DNA of 64,000 nucleotides. It comes from Brachypterus glaber (lineage: Eukaryota > Arthropoda > Insecta > Coleoptera > Kateretidae). Positions within the stretch are counted from its first letter, which is position 1, and each line of letters begins with the position of its first letter. The stretch is from NCBI GenBank assembly GCA_958510825.1, contig OY294048.1, forward strand, positions 19,609,589 through 19,673,588, written 5' to 3'. The notes under the pieces are model-generated. The model was not told the DNA's origin, searched no databases, and saw only the letters and a list, made by a program, of their open reading frames with translations. Positions 1 through 10,805 of this stretch are shown one piece after another. A program made the translations under genes and the position numbers.

Positions 1-268
<268 letters not shown>

Positions 269-985
269 GAGGGTTAGTCCCCTACCCCCTATCGCTTCAT
301 CCGAGGTTTTAATTAGGTTTTTACATAAAATTATATGCAACTGATTGATACGAACAGTACTTTGTACGGTGAAACCAGATTTGTTTTTAGATGTTCTTAT
401 CGTGTGAGGTTTTAGTCAAGGGGACCACGTACGGAAAGTCCGTGTACAAATTTGCTTTAAAAAATATTTTAAAAATTTCAAAAATCTTACAAAAAGTTCG
501 TGTACGAAGATTTTGTAGTTTTAGTATAGGTAGACAACAAGAAACCAGCTGAATAGTTGCAACACCTTGTCAAAAAATCGGTACTAGGCACTAATTTAAA
601 ACGTTGAAAAGTTGTGGGATCACGTGAATAGGCGGCAACACCTGCATAATTTATTAAAGTTTGAAAGTCTCTATCTCCAAAACGTTAAATTTTAGCAAAA
701 GACTGTATATACCATTTTTTATAGGGCTTAAAAATAGCTTTCATTTAGAATATAATTTTTTGAAATCGGGTTATAAATAAGTGAGATATGCTAAAAAAAC
801 GTTTAACTGCTTTAAACGCCAATATATCGAAAACAATTCATTTTAGGAAAAAATAGTTTCTAGCATTTTTTGACCAATTTAAAATTATCTTTCATATAAG
901 TGCTAAATTAATAAAATACAATAATAATTGCCTTAATTATAACCAAAAAAGCTAAAAATAGGAGTTTTACCCCATTCTTACCCCC
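269..985. other. AT-rich non-coding DNA, nothing recognised
   Basis: No open frame of note, TIR pair or tandem repeat was seen. It carries short homopurine/homopyrimidine tracts only and is probably decayed repeat DNA. Confidence 0.5.
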
Positions 986-1039
986 TTAGATTTTGGGGGT
1001 AAACGATTGGGGGTAAAATCGTTTACCCCCAAAATCTAA
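986..1039. repeat. Perfect 23-bp inverted repeat (hairpin)
   Basis: Arms 986-1008 and 1017-1039 are exact reverse complements around an 8-base G-rich loop. The arms contain TTTTGGGGGTAAACG. With the shared GGGGGTAA motif the sequence reads as three alternating copies of a G5 block. It is probably the centre or end of a small foldback element; no target duplication is evident. Confidence 0.85.
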
Positions 1040-1121
1040 TCAGCTCGTCAAAATATGATAAGAAACAATATGCGAAAAACCGCTTGTCGATATCTTATTT
1101 AGAAATGGAGTTATGGAGTTT

Positions 1122-1144
1122 ACAGACAGACAGACGGACGGACG
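1122..1144 (+). repeat. (CAGA)(CGGA) microrepeat of a dispersed repeat
   Basis: CAGACAGACGGACGGACG occurs here and again at about 19247-19265. The flanks differ, so this looks like a recurring simple-repeat module within insect dispersed repeats rather than a gene signal. Confidence 0.6.
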
Positions 1145-2305
1145 AAAAATTTTTTTTTACTGATTCTACTCAGAAAGGTCTAAAACGTCGAGAAATATGA
1201 AAACATGGTTAAAGATTGTGACATTTCGGCGAAGATTTCAATACATTAGCACTAAGTGCCGATGTAAAATAACCGCATTGTAACCTTACTTCTTTGTTAT
1301 TTAAGTGACCTTTTAATCATGATATCACCTCGCACTTGTTCCATATTTGCGAACTAGTCTGTCCAAATTTGGAATTTAATATCACACTTAATGTTTAGTG
1401 GACCTATCTAATACTGACTGTTAGATAGATTGTAGACAAAATAATTATTTTATTAAACCTTGATTTAAAATAAATCTCCTAGATTTTTCTGGATAGCGAT
1501 TCTCATTTCATATGGATGTGCTGTGATCGCCGGTGAACGCTAACTTCAAAGCATATGTGTGGCTTGAAAACTACATTAGTGTTACTTCACGGTGCATCGC
1601 GGTGTGCCTTAAACAAAGGTAAATAGAAAGTCAAACCACCCCGGATTTTTTGAATTTAGGTTGTTTTTGGGACATTTCCAAACAGTTTTTGACAAAAATT
1701 GAAATCGCTCACGAAGCCGTTTTTAAATGAAGTCTTATTTCACATTGTTTTTTGATCTCTTTTTCTTTTATAATAACGGAGATATAGGCTGTGTAAAAAA
1801 TAGGATACCCTGTATAAAATGGATAAATACATAAATTATGTTATGGAACTTTTTTGATTAGTTCTGAACTTCCTTCCTGCGCACGCTCGGCAGTAAAAAT
1901 GCACAAAAATGTGATCTGCATTAAAACTACAAATTATTTTATGCAACTTTAGAAAATTATTCTCAGAATTGCATCCTTTCACATTTATAATGTATTTTAT
2001 TGAGGTAAAATATTTTTTAAAATAATGTTATAACGTAATAAAATAATTATTAAAATAATCCTTATATGAATTTTTATACGTGTTATTATAATAATTATTG
2101 TAGCTTATAAGCTAGGTTTCAGAATTTTCTGCAGCATATTTTTGGGTCTTCTCGCACCCAAAAGAACCGGATCCATAACCTGGCGATTTGAAAATAAGTT
2201 GAATTTACTTTAAGACATGCTTTGTAAAATTAAGCCGGGATAATTTAAAAAAAGTTAATAAACTGAAAATGGTACAGTTCCACCGCACTTACTTTTTCGC
2301 GGATT
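1145..2305. other. Non-coding DNA with decayed repeats
   Basis: No coding frame. A lone TACCCTGTATA near 1805-1815 resembles the terminus of TA-flanked DNA transposons seen elsewhere in the window, but no partner end was found. Confidence 0.4.
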
Positions 2306-2374
2306 CACAGTAGATCTCATTGGTCGCAGTAATTTGAAAGGCACTACGTTGCCTCACAACCCCACTTGTTTGTA
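2306..2374 (+). repeat. Short dispersed repeat, copy 1
   Basis: Near-identical in reverse complement to 10446-10511; both contain TTTGAAAGGCACTACGTTGC. About 68 bp are shared with only a few differences, so the copies are recent. Family unknown. Confidence 0.75.
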
Positions 2375-2540
2375 CTTTCTCGCGTAAAGGTTGGGATAAG
2401 TTTCAAGGTTTTGTTTATTTTGTTGTTATATTTTTGGTCATCATGAAAAAGTAACCTGCAAATGTAAATTTTAATTCGATATCGCCAAAACTAGAGATGG
2501 CATGTTCTTGTGTTTCTAATGTTTTATTATCGTACAAAAT

Positions 2541-2667
2541 TTGATCATTTTGGACCCTCAAACCTCCCCCCCCCCCCTGTAAAACTATTTTCCTATATCA
2601 TTAACATGGGCGTAACTCTCCAAAATGACCCCCCCCCAGGAGCGTTACGTAATACTTGAACGTTCCC
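2541..2667 (-). mobile_element. MITE of the GGGAACGTTCAAGTATTACG family, one end degraded
   Basis: This matches the reverse complement of the complete 145-bp element at 62765-62909, including the interior cytosine runs and a GTTACGCCCATGTTAATG-type core. The right TIR (AATACTTGAACGTTCCC) is intact and the left TIR is replaced by unrelated sequence. A non-coding, non-autonomous element. Confidence 0.75.
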
Positions 2668-2943
2668 AAATCTAATTTTGCGATTTTTGTTCATCAGTAA
2701 ACCCACCTTATTTAACAGTGGAGAAAATTCGATAATAGCTTGGTACCACTCAGAACTAAGTTTATAATATCACTCCCCTGTCACCTGGCAGTTTACCTAA
2801 GTTCGTACTCACTTGATTTATTTTGAACGATTGCTTCGGCGCTGCGCCACTTTAATCTAAAACGTTGACAATTTGTTAAAGAAATTCGTTGTTTACATGC
2901 AAAATCAACCCGTCCGTTTTGTTTTCATGTAAAATCAGAAATG

Positions 2944-4182
2944 CAGGCCTCCCACTTGTCATAAAATCATAAAATGTCATAAAATGACCCAATTTGTCCT
3001 AAAATCGTGATAAAATAAAATTACTGTTATAAAAATCATAAAATTTCATAAAAATACTCATACTTTGTACTTTATAGCGACCTGGGAGAGAAGTTTTTTT
3101 CTGACGTTTAGTTTGGTTTTGATGTAGAAGGTAGAAAGACCCCTTTAACGAAATGAGTTGAAACGTAAATTTCCGTATTTTTTTTTAAATTGGGGGTTTT
3201 TAAGTTCGCTGAAACTGATTCTGTTCATACATTTTTTCTACACCCCCGGCGGGCAGGGAGTAATTATTTTTAAATATTTACAATATTTTTTAGTGAAAAT
3301 TGCTATACAGGGTTTTTTTGGTTGCTGAACTCAGTTTTGGAATAAATATTTTCTTACTCCATGAGGGTATCATTTTAAAATTTTTGAGTTGAATCTGTTT
3401 TAACTTCATCTTTGTAGGGCAGGAGTAATAATTTTCAAACGATTACAGTATTTTCGTAAAGATTGGCATATAGGGGTTTCCGAGATCGCTGAAACCGTAT
3501 CTGGTCCAAAACCACCACTCCTCGGGGTGGTGGTCTGTCCGTAATTCTTGTGGGCACGATAACTCAAAAATGCTTTGAGGTAAATTTGGTACATACCTTT
3601 CCTTCCTGAAGTTCTCGGTTGGAATTCTTTTTGGTAAAAATCGGCATGGGGCAAATAACCTATTTTTAAAAGGGTTATATCTAAAGAAAGGGATGTTAGA
3701 GGCGGGGTCGAATTTAGAGGGAAGCTTCCCCGGGACCCGGGTTCGAGGAGTTCCGACGTCGACAGTTTATTTTAGTTTATATTTTATTGGATGGGCAAAT
3801 ATGCGGGTCCTTTCTAGTGGACCATAGACCTTCATATTCGTAAAAAATTTCCACCTTGACACTAGGGCTTTTAACGAGGCTTTTAACATTTTTTTACAGT
3901 ATTAAATTAACGTCAATTAACAGAATTGTAAAAAATGTTAAATAAAAAAAAATCGCCTGAGGTGCTAGAGCTTTCTTGGATTTTTATGATACTTTGAAGT
4001 TTCCCCGGGGCTTCGACTGGCTCGGCCCGGCCCTGGCTAGAGATAGAGTGATGTAGAATAAGGATTTAAAATGGAAGATTTCCGCTTTTTTCTCCAAATA
4101 TTTTGTCATAAAATATATCAGAAAATACCTAAAATTGTCATAAAATCATAAAAAAATCTGAAAATTTTTGGTGGGAGCCCTG
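2944..4182. mobile_element. hAT-like non-autonomous element
   Basis: The left end reads CAGGCCTCCCAC and the right end is the reverse complement of CAGGGCTCCCAC; both are followed inward by repeated CATAAAAT motifs. GAAATG flanks both sides directly (2938-2943 and 4183-4188), consistent with a decayed 8-bp hAT duplication. CAGGG-type termini are known for hAT elements; the assignment is inferred, as no transposase remains. The interior holds a minisatellite-like region at about 3170-3650. Confidence 0.65.
3171..3655. repeat. Diverged minisatellite units inside the hAT-like element
   Basis: Three diverged units carry a 'gaaaattgctatacagggtttttt..gctgaaa' core followed by a C-rich block, then 'ctgtccgtaattcttgtgggcacgataac'-type sequence. 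The same architecture occurs near 9.2-10.2 kb and 12.7-13.7 kb, so this is an older relative of that family. Confidence 0.6.
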
Positions 4183-4188
4183 GAAATG

Positions 4189-5665
4189 TTCGGAGTTTAT
4201 AAAGTTAGGCATGGTAGTGATCGTTCCTTTCAAACCCAAATCTTAGGTTAGATTGTCTTCGAGTAAAACCTAACTTCAATCTCACCCTACTTTGTATAGT
4301 AAGACCCTAATGTGTATAATCTTATGTATAAAATTGCGGGCATGGATTTTCCAACAGCCGAGGCAGTCGAGAGACCAATGTCTAATTAGACATTAGCTAA
4401 TGTCTAATTAGCCATTAGCTAATGTTGAATGACTTTAAAATAAAACTTAAAATAAAACTGGGCATATAATATACCCAGTAATAATTAACCTTTATTAGAA
4501 AACATGAAGAAAAATTTACGTAATAAATATCAAGTTTTTTTTTTATTTTACAGTTACCATTTTAACAAATTTTGTAATTTGTTACTGCTTACATAAAATA
4601 GCTAGGTACTAAAATACATGTTTAATAATTTGTTTACCATGGTATTAATATCATACGCCAGTGAGGTAGACGATTTTTTTTAAGGGGACACCGCCCAAAT
4701 CTTATTCTAAATAACTCTCGTAAAAATTCAAACATTTAAATTTCCAGGGCTGTATAAAAACACTTTTTTAGAAAAAATCGGGACACGTGTTCTTTTCCGG
4801 AAAAGCCCGTCTTTTTCTTCCTTTAATACACCAATCTTCTTGAAAATAATTTTAAAAATATATATTTTTTCCAACATTAGCTAGAGGTGGAGTTAGACTT
4901 TTTATTATTTAATTCAGTGACTGAAAAATTAAAACAAAATTGAAACTATTGTAAAAATATAAAATGAATTAGACAGTGTTCCTTTTTTGGTCTTTTTCCC
5001 ATGTATTTTTCTTAAGGTGTTTTTTCCACGCAGTCCTGGAGCTCGCCGAGCTCAGCTTGGGGTCCTTTAGCCCCACTGTAATACGGATTATGTTTTTGTA
5101 ACCAAACAAAAATACTGCTAGCAGCTGCTAACATAACAATACCCTCTAGTGTTTTTTTTTCGATTTTTTTTTGTCACGGCTAGAAACACCCATTTTTTAT
5201 TTCATTTTTTTTTCGTTTATTTTTTTTATTATTTTTTGCGAATCTTTAAATAAACTGTATCATACATAACGGCAAAGTACAGCTTTAACGACAGCAGATT
5301 TTTTTTTAGATAACTAGAATATTTATTATTTGTGGATAAAGAGAAAATAATTAACATTTAGGATTCAATAAAATTTTAAATTTCATTTTAATTTTGGCGT
5401 GAAACCACTGCGCATCGTTAGGTTTATTGAGCTCTAAAGAAGGTTCATGCGCAACAAATTTGGTATTTGATAATAAAGAAACTATAAAGCGGCACAATTG
5501 TTAAAAAATAAATCTGATCACGTAAGATAGGTTTTTCTTTTTTTAAATATCTTACAATTTTTTCTCGTATAATATATGTAAGATATTATCTTACATCTGT
5601 AATGTTTAAAACAACGGGCCCACAAAAAAAAAAAAAAAGCTGTCTGTGCTGGGGTTGAGATCCAC
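4189..5665. other. AT-rich non-coding DNA
   Basis: No coding sequence. It contains a small palindromic cluster of TCTAATTAG and ATTAGCTAAT motifs at about 4378-4427 and a Hoogsteen-like run of homopolymer T tracts near 5150-5240. Nothing else recognised. Confidence 0.4.
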
Positions 5666-5857
5666 CTATTCTCATGTGTTTTGGGATTCTGAACACGAAT
5701 CTTTCATAAAAAAGGCACTTCATGGGCTCATTTTTTTGCTACACTGAAATTTCAGATGAGATTTTCACCATTTTAGACGGTTTTTGCAGTGTAGCCAAAA
5801 TATGAGCCCATGGGTTGCCTTTTTTTTATGGCAGCATCCCAAAATACATAAGAATAG
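5666..5857. mobile_element. Hairpin MITE, about 190 bp
   Basis: The two halves are imperfect reverse complements: CTATTCTCATGTGTTTTGGG at the left pairs with CCCAAAATACATAAGAATAG at the right. An inner arm with CATGGGCTCAT and GCTACACTG also pairs with its partner. No coding capacity; superfamily not assignable. Confidence 0.75.
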
Positions 5858-7455
5858 ATGCGTAATTTTAGGATTTGAAGGTGAGTTCATATCGTGCGGT
5901 TCAAAAGTTACCCCGCTTTCATCTTAAGTTTTAAGTATTAAGTTAAAACCCAGAGTACTTAAATGGGACAACATAAACTATCATTAAATGATAATCTTTG
6001 GCATATATTTAATTTTTAGCTTCTTTGGGCTTTGGGCTTTTGGGAATTTTTTTAAATAGTAAGGGGTACATAATTTAAAAGTTTATACATTTCATTATTT
6101 TAAAGCTTATAAGATTCTCAACTCGATAACATATAAACATTATAAACTAATTTTAAATAACTTAAATAAAATTAAATAAATAATTTAAGATATTCTTAAT
6201 AAACATATTGTAATTTAGTAAACAGAGTATTATTTTATTTATACTGTAAACAATGGGGGTAAAATTCGAGTGTATTATTTATTATTTACATTTGATATTT
6301 TTTATTCTTTTTCTTGGCTGAATTATACTCAGTTGTTTGACAATGTTTCAGGCGTATATTATTGTTTTTTATATTGTAAACCTATGAAATAAAATTTATC
6401 TTATCTAAACTAAATTGTACATTTCGTATGATTTAAACCGAATTTTTTACTGTTTAGTAAGAATTTATCTTTTTTTTTTTAATATCAAATATCCTAAAAT
6501 CAATATTATTTTAAGGTATGGAGTTTGGTAAAATATAGTAAAGTTTGCAATTTTAAAGTCTAAAGTTAGGGCAAAATTTTATTTTTTTTTCTGTAAAATT
6601 TTAATTTTAGAATTTCTTTTAAATTTCTGTTGCCGGTAATTAAATTGAAGTTTATCCGTGCCGAAACATTTTTCACAGTGTATGTAATAAAAACAAAATA
6701 CAATATTTTATTATTTTAATAATATTGTTTTGTTTAAACCAGGAACTAATGGTTCTGTAAAATAATTGAAGTACTTTCGTTTTAGATTTATTTCCAATTG
6801 TCTTCGCAAAATATCTATTATTTTAAAAAGTATTTTAAAACAATTTTTTTATAAACAATCAAAAATCATTGAAAAAAAAAAACATATTTTTAACCATTGT
6901 ATATTATAGATTAATTTTAAATTTCGGAAACTTAAATATGGTCTCAGAAGTTTTAAATAGTTGAAAAACATCCAGAAATAAAGAAAATCGAAAAAAAAAA
7001 AAAATAAAAAGTGTGTATTTCAATACTTTTCCAATCAGCTTTAAATCAGCTGGTTCTTTCATTGTTTTATATGCCGCTTCATTGATTTGGCGATCTTTCC
7101 TAAATGGCACAAGGCGGTCGGCGCCCTGTGGCGCCATGCAGTTTTACTAGTCCAACATGTAACTCACAAATGCTATAAAAAATAGGTGTTAATCTATTTC
7201 GTCAAATATCATATTTTAATAGGAATACTACATACTTATTATTAAACCGGGTTTCTACTTATTATTAAACCTTTGTGATTCAAGTGCCTCAAAACAAAAG
7301 TAATAAAAAAATTTAAAATTTAAAATATAAAAAAAGTTTTATCAATAAATTTTTATTAGTAATATAAAAGTTAACTTTATAATTATGATTTGCTAACTAG
7401 TGTAATTAAATCATTTTGTCATATCGCTTGCCTGTAATTTAGTAATTATAAACGC
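5858..7455. other. AT-rich non-coding DNA
   Basis: Very AT-rich with long T and A tracts. A minus-strand open frame of 77 codons (6904-7137) begins with a plausible hydrophilic stretch (DRLVPFRKDRQINEAAYKT) but runs into a homopolymer-encoded hydrophobic tail; it could be a decayed coding fragment but is unsupported. Confidence 0.35.
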
Positions 7456-7552
7456 ATTTCCGTCTTAAATTACCTTTATTTAATATTATTACTACCCACA
7501 TAAATAATTTTTAAATTTACTCTTCCTTTTATCTTAAAAAAAAAACAAAAGC

Positions 7553-7916
7553 ATGAAGAATGGCGTTATAAGGACCAATAAAACCACAGAATTAAGATAC
7601 CAAAGATCGCCGTCTGTGACTAGGAAGGACTCTACAAGTGCTACAAATAAGCTTGATGGTTCACCAACTCCTCTAAAACATGATTTTAGGTACGGTCAAT
7701 AGCTATAGTTATCCGGAATTCGCAACACGACTAATGCGAGCCTCTACTCCGTACTACACACAGAGAAAAAATATTCTAATCGGAAGTATTTGCGATAGGG
7801 TAAGCAGTACAGTTATTGACCCTTCAAGAAAAAAATCTTATTACTTTAAACGGGGTGCAGAGGTTATACGAGTTAAAAGGCATAACCAAAGTTTAAAATA
7901 TAAACGAATATGTTAG
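7553..7916 (+). pseudogene. Frameshifted coding-like fragment, copy 1
   Basis: An ATG at 7553 opens 49 codons (starts MKNGVIRTNKTTELRYQRSP) to a TAG at 7700. The frame then continues, shifted, from about 7680 to 7916 with a Tyr/Arg/Lys-rich sequence including ATRLMRASTPYYTQRK. Amino-acid composition looks protein-like across the shift, and the same shift is in copy 2. Not recognised; it could be a retrocopy or a captured exon fragment. The short lengths mean chance cannot be excluded. Confidence 0.4.
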
Positions 7917-8038
7917 CTTTTCGCTCGTTTTGGTTTGGACGTTTCCGTCTTAAATTACCTTTATTTAATATTATTACTACCCACATAAGTAATTTTTAAA
8001 TTTACTCTTCCTTTTATCTTAAAAAAAACAAAAGTATG

Positions 8039-8396
8039 AAGAATGGCGTTATAAGGACCAATAAAACCACAGAATTAAGATACCAAAGATCGCCGTCTGT
8101 GACCAGGAAAGACTCTACAAGTGCTACAAATAAGATTGATGGTTCACCAACTCCTCTAAAACATGATTTTAGGTACGGTCAATAGCTATAGTTATCCGGA
8201 ATTCGCAACACGACTAAAAAGCCTCTACTCCGTACCACACACAGAGAAAAAATATTCTAATCTGAAGTATTAGTGATAGGGTAAGGAGTACAGTGATTGG
8301 CCCTTTAAGAAAAAAATCTTATTACTTTAAACGGGGTGTAGAGGTTATAAGAGTTAAAAGGCATAACCAAAGTTTAAAATATGAAAGAATATGTTA
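8039..8396 (+). pseudogene. Frameshifted coding-like fragment, copy 2
   Basis: Duplicate of the fragment at 7553-7916 with extra damage: a 2-base loss after CACGACTAA, and an in-frame TAG where copy 1 reads TTGCGA. Copy 2 therefore shows no constraint, while copy 1 has kept the longer frame. Confidence 0.4.
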
Positions 8397-8417
8397 GCTT
8401 TTCGCTCGTTTTGGTTT

Positions 8418-9217
8418 TATGTTATTTCCATTAACACAAATAAAATAATAAATAGAAACATGCACAAAAGTACAGTGAATGTCGGCGGAAAGACAATGAT
8501 TGGCCTTGATCAATTATAGTGATTGGCCCCCTAATTATTTTATAAATATCCTTAAAATAGGAAAATAAGAGCAAAATCACATAAATAAATTTAAGTTTAT
8601 TCTAGTGCATAGTAGGCATAAAATTGACTGGTTGATCCACTATTTAGTAATATTTTTAAGGCAAGAAAATATATTTGAATTTGACTTGTGTCACGTTTTT
8701 TGTGGAACGAATTATCCGATAGATTTGAAATTTTCAGGAAAAATCAAGTTCTATGAGAGGTAGATCCGTATTATTTAAAAAAAAAAAATTCTCTAAAAAA
8801 GTTATGGGGTGTTAAACCCCAGGCCAATCACTATTTTTTACCCAATTTCATCAGACAGTGATTGGCCTACCTATAATTAATAAATTTATAAGATTATAAC
8901 CTTTAATATGCTACTTCTTAATATAATATATAACCAATAAAAATTATATATCAATGCTACATTATTAGGGTATTGAGAAAAAACGTACTAAAGTTGAGGC
9001 ATTTCTTAACTTTTTTTTTAAGAAAATGGCAGATCTACTTGACATCTTTTATTTGAGTTTCTTTAACCTTTAATTTTATTAGTGCCTAGCAAAAAAATAA
9101 AAAAAGTAAACAACTGTGCGAATATGGCCATTGGATGTCGCTTGTGATTGAATATAAAGCAAATGGCACCAGCCACTAAGTGTTAATCAGTTCGGTGAAT
9201 TTCAATTTGCTTATTTT
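8418..9217. other. Non-coding DNA with repeated GTGATTGGCC motif
   Basis: GTGATTGGCC or a one-base variant occurs near 8292, 8497, 8519 and 8862, with one inverted copy (GGCCAATCAC) near 8823. No gene seen. TATAAA at 9153 and TCAGTT at 9187 have promoter-like spacing, but nothing transcribable follows except repeats. Confidence 0.35.
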
Positions 9218-9404
9218 GCTTTCCCATTTTGAAAATTTTCAAAATTTCGGATAGCCTTGTATTCGTGCTAAAGTTTTCATTTTTTTTGCGTATTTTTGCG
9301 TTTTATGCCGTTTTATGTCGATATACATCAGTTTGGAGCAAAAAAAAGCAAAAAAAAATTGTCGATCGTTCTGTCCGGGAAATCTTGTGGGCAGGATACA
9401 AATT

Positions 9405-9640
9405 AAACAAATGGTTTAACTGACTGTAGTGAACTATTAGGTATGCTTGATTTTCTTGTTTCGGATAGAGCATTAAGAGGTGTTCAAGACATTTTTGTTT
9501 TGTCCCGTCATACTACAAATTATGCTAACTTAACTCCTTTAAATGTTGCTTTAAAATTTATTAACGATAAAAAAATTGATCTATTTTTTTTTTTTGGTAA
9601 TTTTGCTAATTTTAAATCGTCTGTCCGATCTTTAGTTTGA
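9405..9640 (+). pseudogene. C-terminus of a LINE reverse-transcriptase ORF
   Basis: The frame open from about 9407 to a TGA at 9638-9640 reads TNGLTDCSELLGMLDF and later RHTTNYANLTPLNVALKFIN. The pattern Cys-x-ELL, then R-x-TNY-x(4)-PL, then hydrophobic-FN is known from the C-terminal tail of Jockey/R1-type ORF2 proteins. No catalytic motif is present. A truncated, inactive remnant. Confidence 0.7.
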
Positions 9641-9805
9641 TTAAAATTTTCACTTTGCTTTAGTTATCTTGCTGTTCAGTAAATTCTTTAGTTATTAATT
9701 TTAAGTCATTAATTAGTTATATTTTAATTTTTAAGATTACCTGTATTTAATAATTATTATTGTTATAATTATTGTACTATCTTCACTGTAATGGGGCTTT
9801 CCCGT

Positions 9806-9806
9806 A

Positions 9807-9868
<62 letters not shown>
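9806..9868 (+). repeat. (TAAA)n tail of the LINE
   Basis: About 15 TAAA units directly follow the LINE 3' UTR and stop exactly where host repeat sequence resumes. Confidence 0.95.
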
Positions 9869-9869
<1 letters not shown>

Positions 9870-10445
9870 CTTAAGAACGCTTTAAACTAGAGACTTTTTT
9901 TGGCATACAGATATGTTACCAAAAGTTCTCGTTCGGAATTGTGTTTGGTGAACATTGGGGTTGCGGCAAGGGAAATCGGGAAATATATTTTTTTTAGAAA
10001 AATTTGAAAATTGCTATATAGGGGTTTTTAAGGTTGCTGAAGTTTAATCTAATAATAAAACATTTCTAACTCCACCCCCGCAGGGGTGAGAAGGTAAATA
10101 TTTTTAAATATTCTTAATATTTTCGTAAAAATAGGGGTTTTTGGTTTGCAAAACCATTTTACGTGCGGAGGTGAAAAATGGGAAAGCTCTGGGCACTGGG
10201 CAGTGTATTGTTTAACTGTACACCTATGTGCCTATGTCTCTTAAGGGGTTAAAACTCAATACAAGGACTTTTATTATATAAACCAAGCACTTTTACTTGA
10301 TCCAAGTTTTAACCGCTTGGTCTAAGTGAGATACGTACGTATCTTGAATACGTATTCACCTTCAAACAAAAGAAAAATTTAATAGTAGTTAACATGCCTG
10401 CGGATATACAAACTTTTGTGCCATTTGATCTGAATAATACGTACA

Positions 10446-10511
10446 GTACAAGTGGGGTTGTGAGGCAACGTAGTGCCTTTCAAATTACTGCGACCAATGA
10501 GATCTATTGTG
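10446..10511 (-). repeat. Short dispersed repeat, copy 2
   Basis: Reverse complement of 2306-2374 with only a few mismatches. Flanked by similar GAATAATACGTA motifs on both sides (10434 and 10515), which could be a target duplication. Confidence 0.75.
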
Positions 10512-10805
10512 ACTAGAATAATACGTAATAATGCGTATATTTATTTAAAACTTCATTGGGCCCGAACCGCCTAGGCGTGCCTCCGAACTTTTTATAGGAA
10601 CCCGAAGCAGACCTGAAGCTGATTAGTACTTTCTATAGACCGCCGAACTAGCCCTAAACTGTAACCGTTTTTACTCTTATTAACCTGCTAACTCCGAATT
10701 GGCTCGATTCAATAAATTGATATTTAAGGCTACAGGTGTGCTGCAGGTCCATTTCGTTGTGAAGTACGGGGGTGTATCAAGTCGGATTCGGCCGCAGATA
10801 AAATA

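Larger units (their letters stand above)
7456..8417 (+). repeat. Tandem duplication, 486-bp unit, two copies
   Basis: Copy 1 is about 7456-7941 and copy 2 about 7942-8417. Both start TTTCCGTCTTAAATTACC and end near TCGCTCGTTTTGGTT. Identity is high (roughly 95% or more by eye), implying a recent local duplication. Each copy contains the same pseudogene-like coding segment. Confidence 0.9.
9399..9868 (+). mobile_element. 5'-truncated Jockey-like LINE 3' end
   Basis: The insertion interrupts the host repeat between GGGCAGGATA and ACTTAAGAACG, as shown by the uninterrupted copy at about 12910. It carries the last part of a reverse-transcriptase ORF, a roughly 165-bp 3' UTR with CACTGTAATGGGGCTTTCCC, and a (TAAA)n tail at about 9806-9868. 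This is the usual structure of 5'-truncated non-LTR insertions. No clear target duplication was identified. Confidence 0.75.
9218..10187 (+). mobile_element. TIR element with minisatellite, copy A, split by a LINE
   Basis: It begins GCTTTCCCATTTT and ends in the reverse complement of that motif (AAATGGGAAAGC at 10176-10187). The left part contains the landmark TCTGTCCGGGAAATCTTGTG, and the right part resumes at CTTAAGAACGCTTTAAACT after an insertion at about 9399-9868. A single degraded minisatellite region follows (about 10000-10150). Same family as 12749-13662. Confidence 0.75.

Noticed and set aside
3719..3760. tRNA-like B box (GGGTTCGAGGAG) suggesting a tRNA or SINE
   Set aside because: No A box at the right distance, no cloverleaf and no tail.
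6904..7137. Minus-strand 77-codon frame as a gene exon
   Set aside because: The first third looks protein-like, but the remainder is homopolymer-driven and no splice partner was found.
9153..9190. TATA plus TCAGTT promoter upstream of the minisatellite element
   Set aside because: Spacing is slightly long and no transcript-like sequence follows; likely chance in AT-rich DNA.
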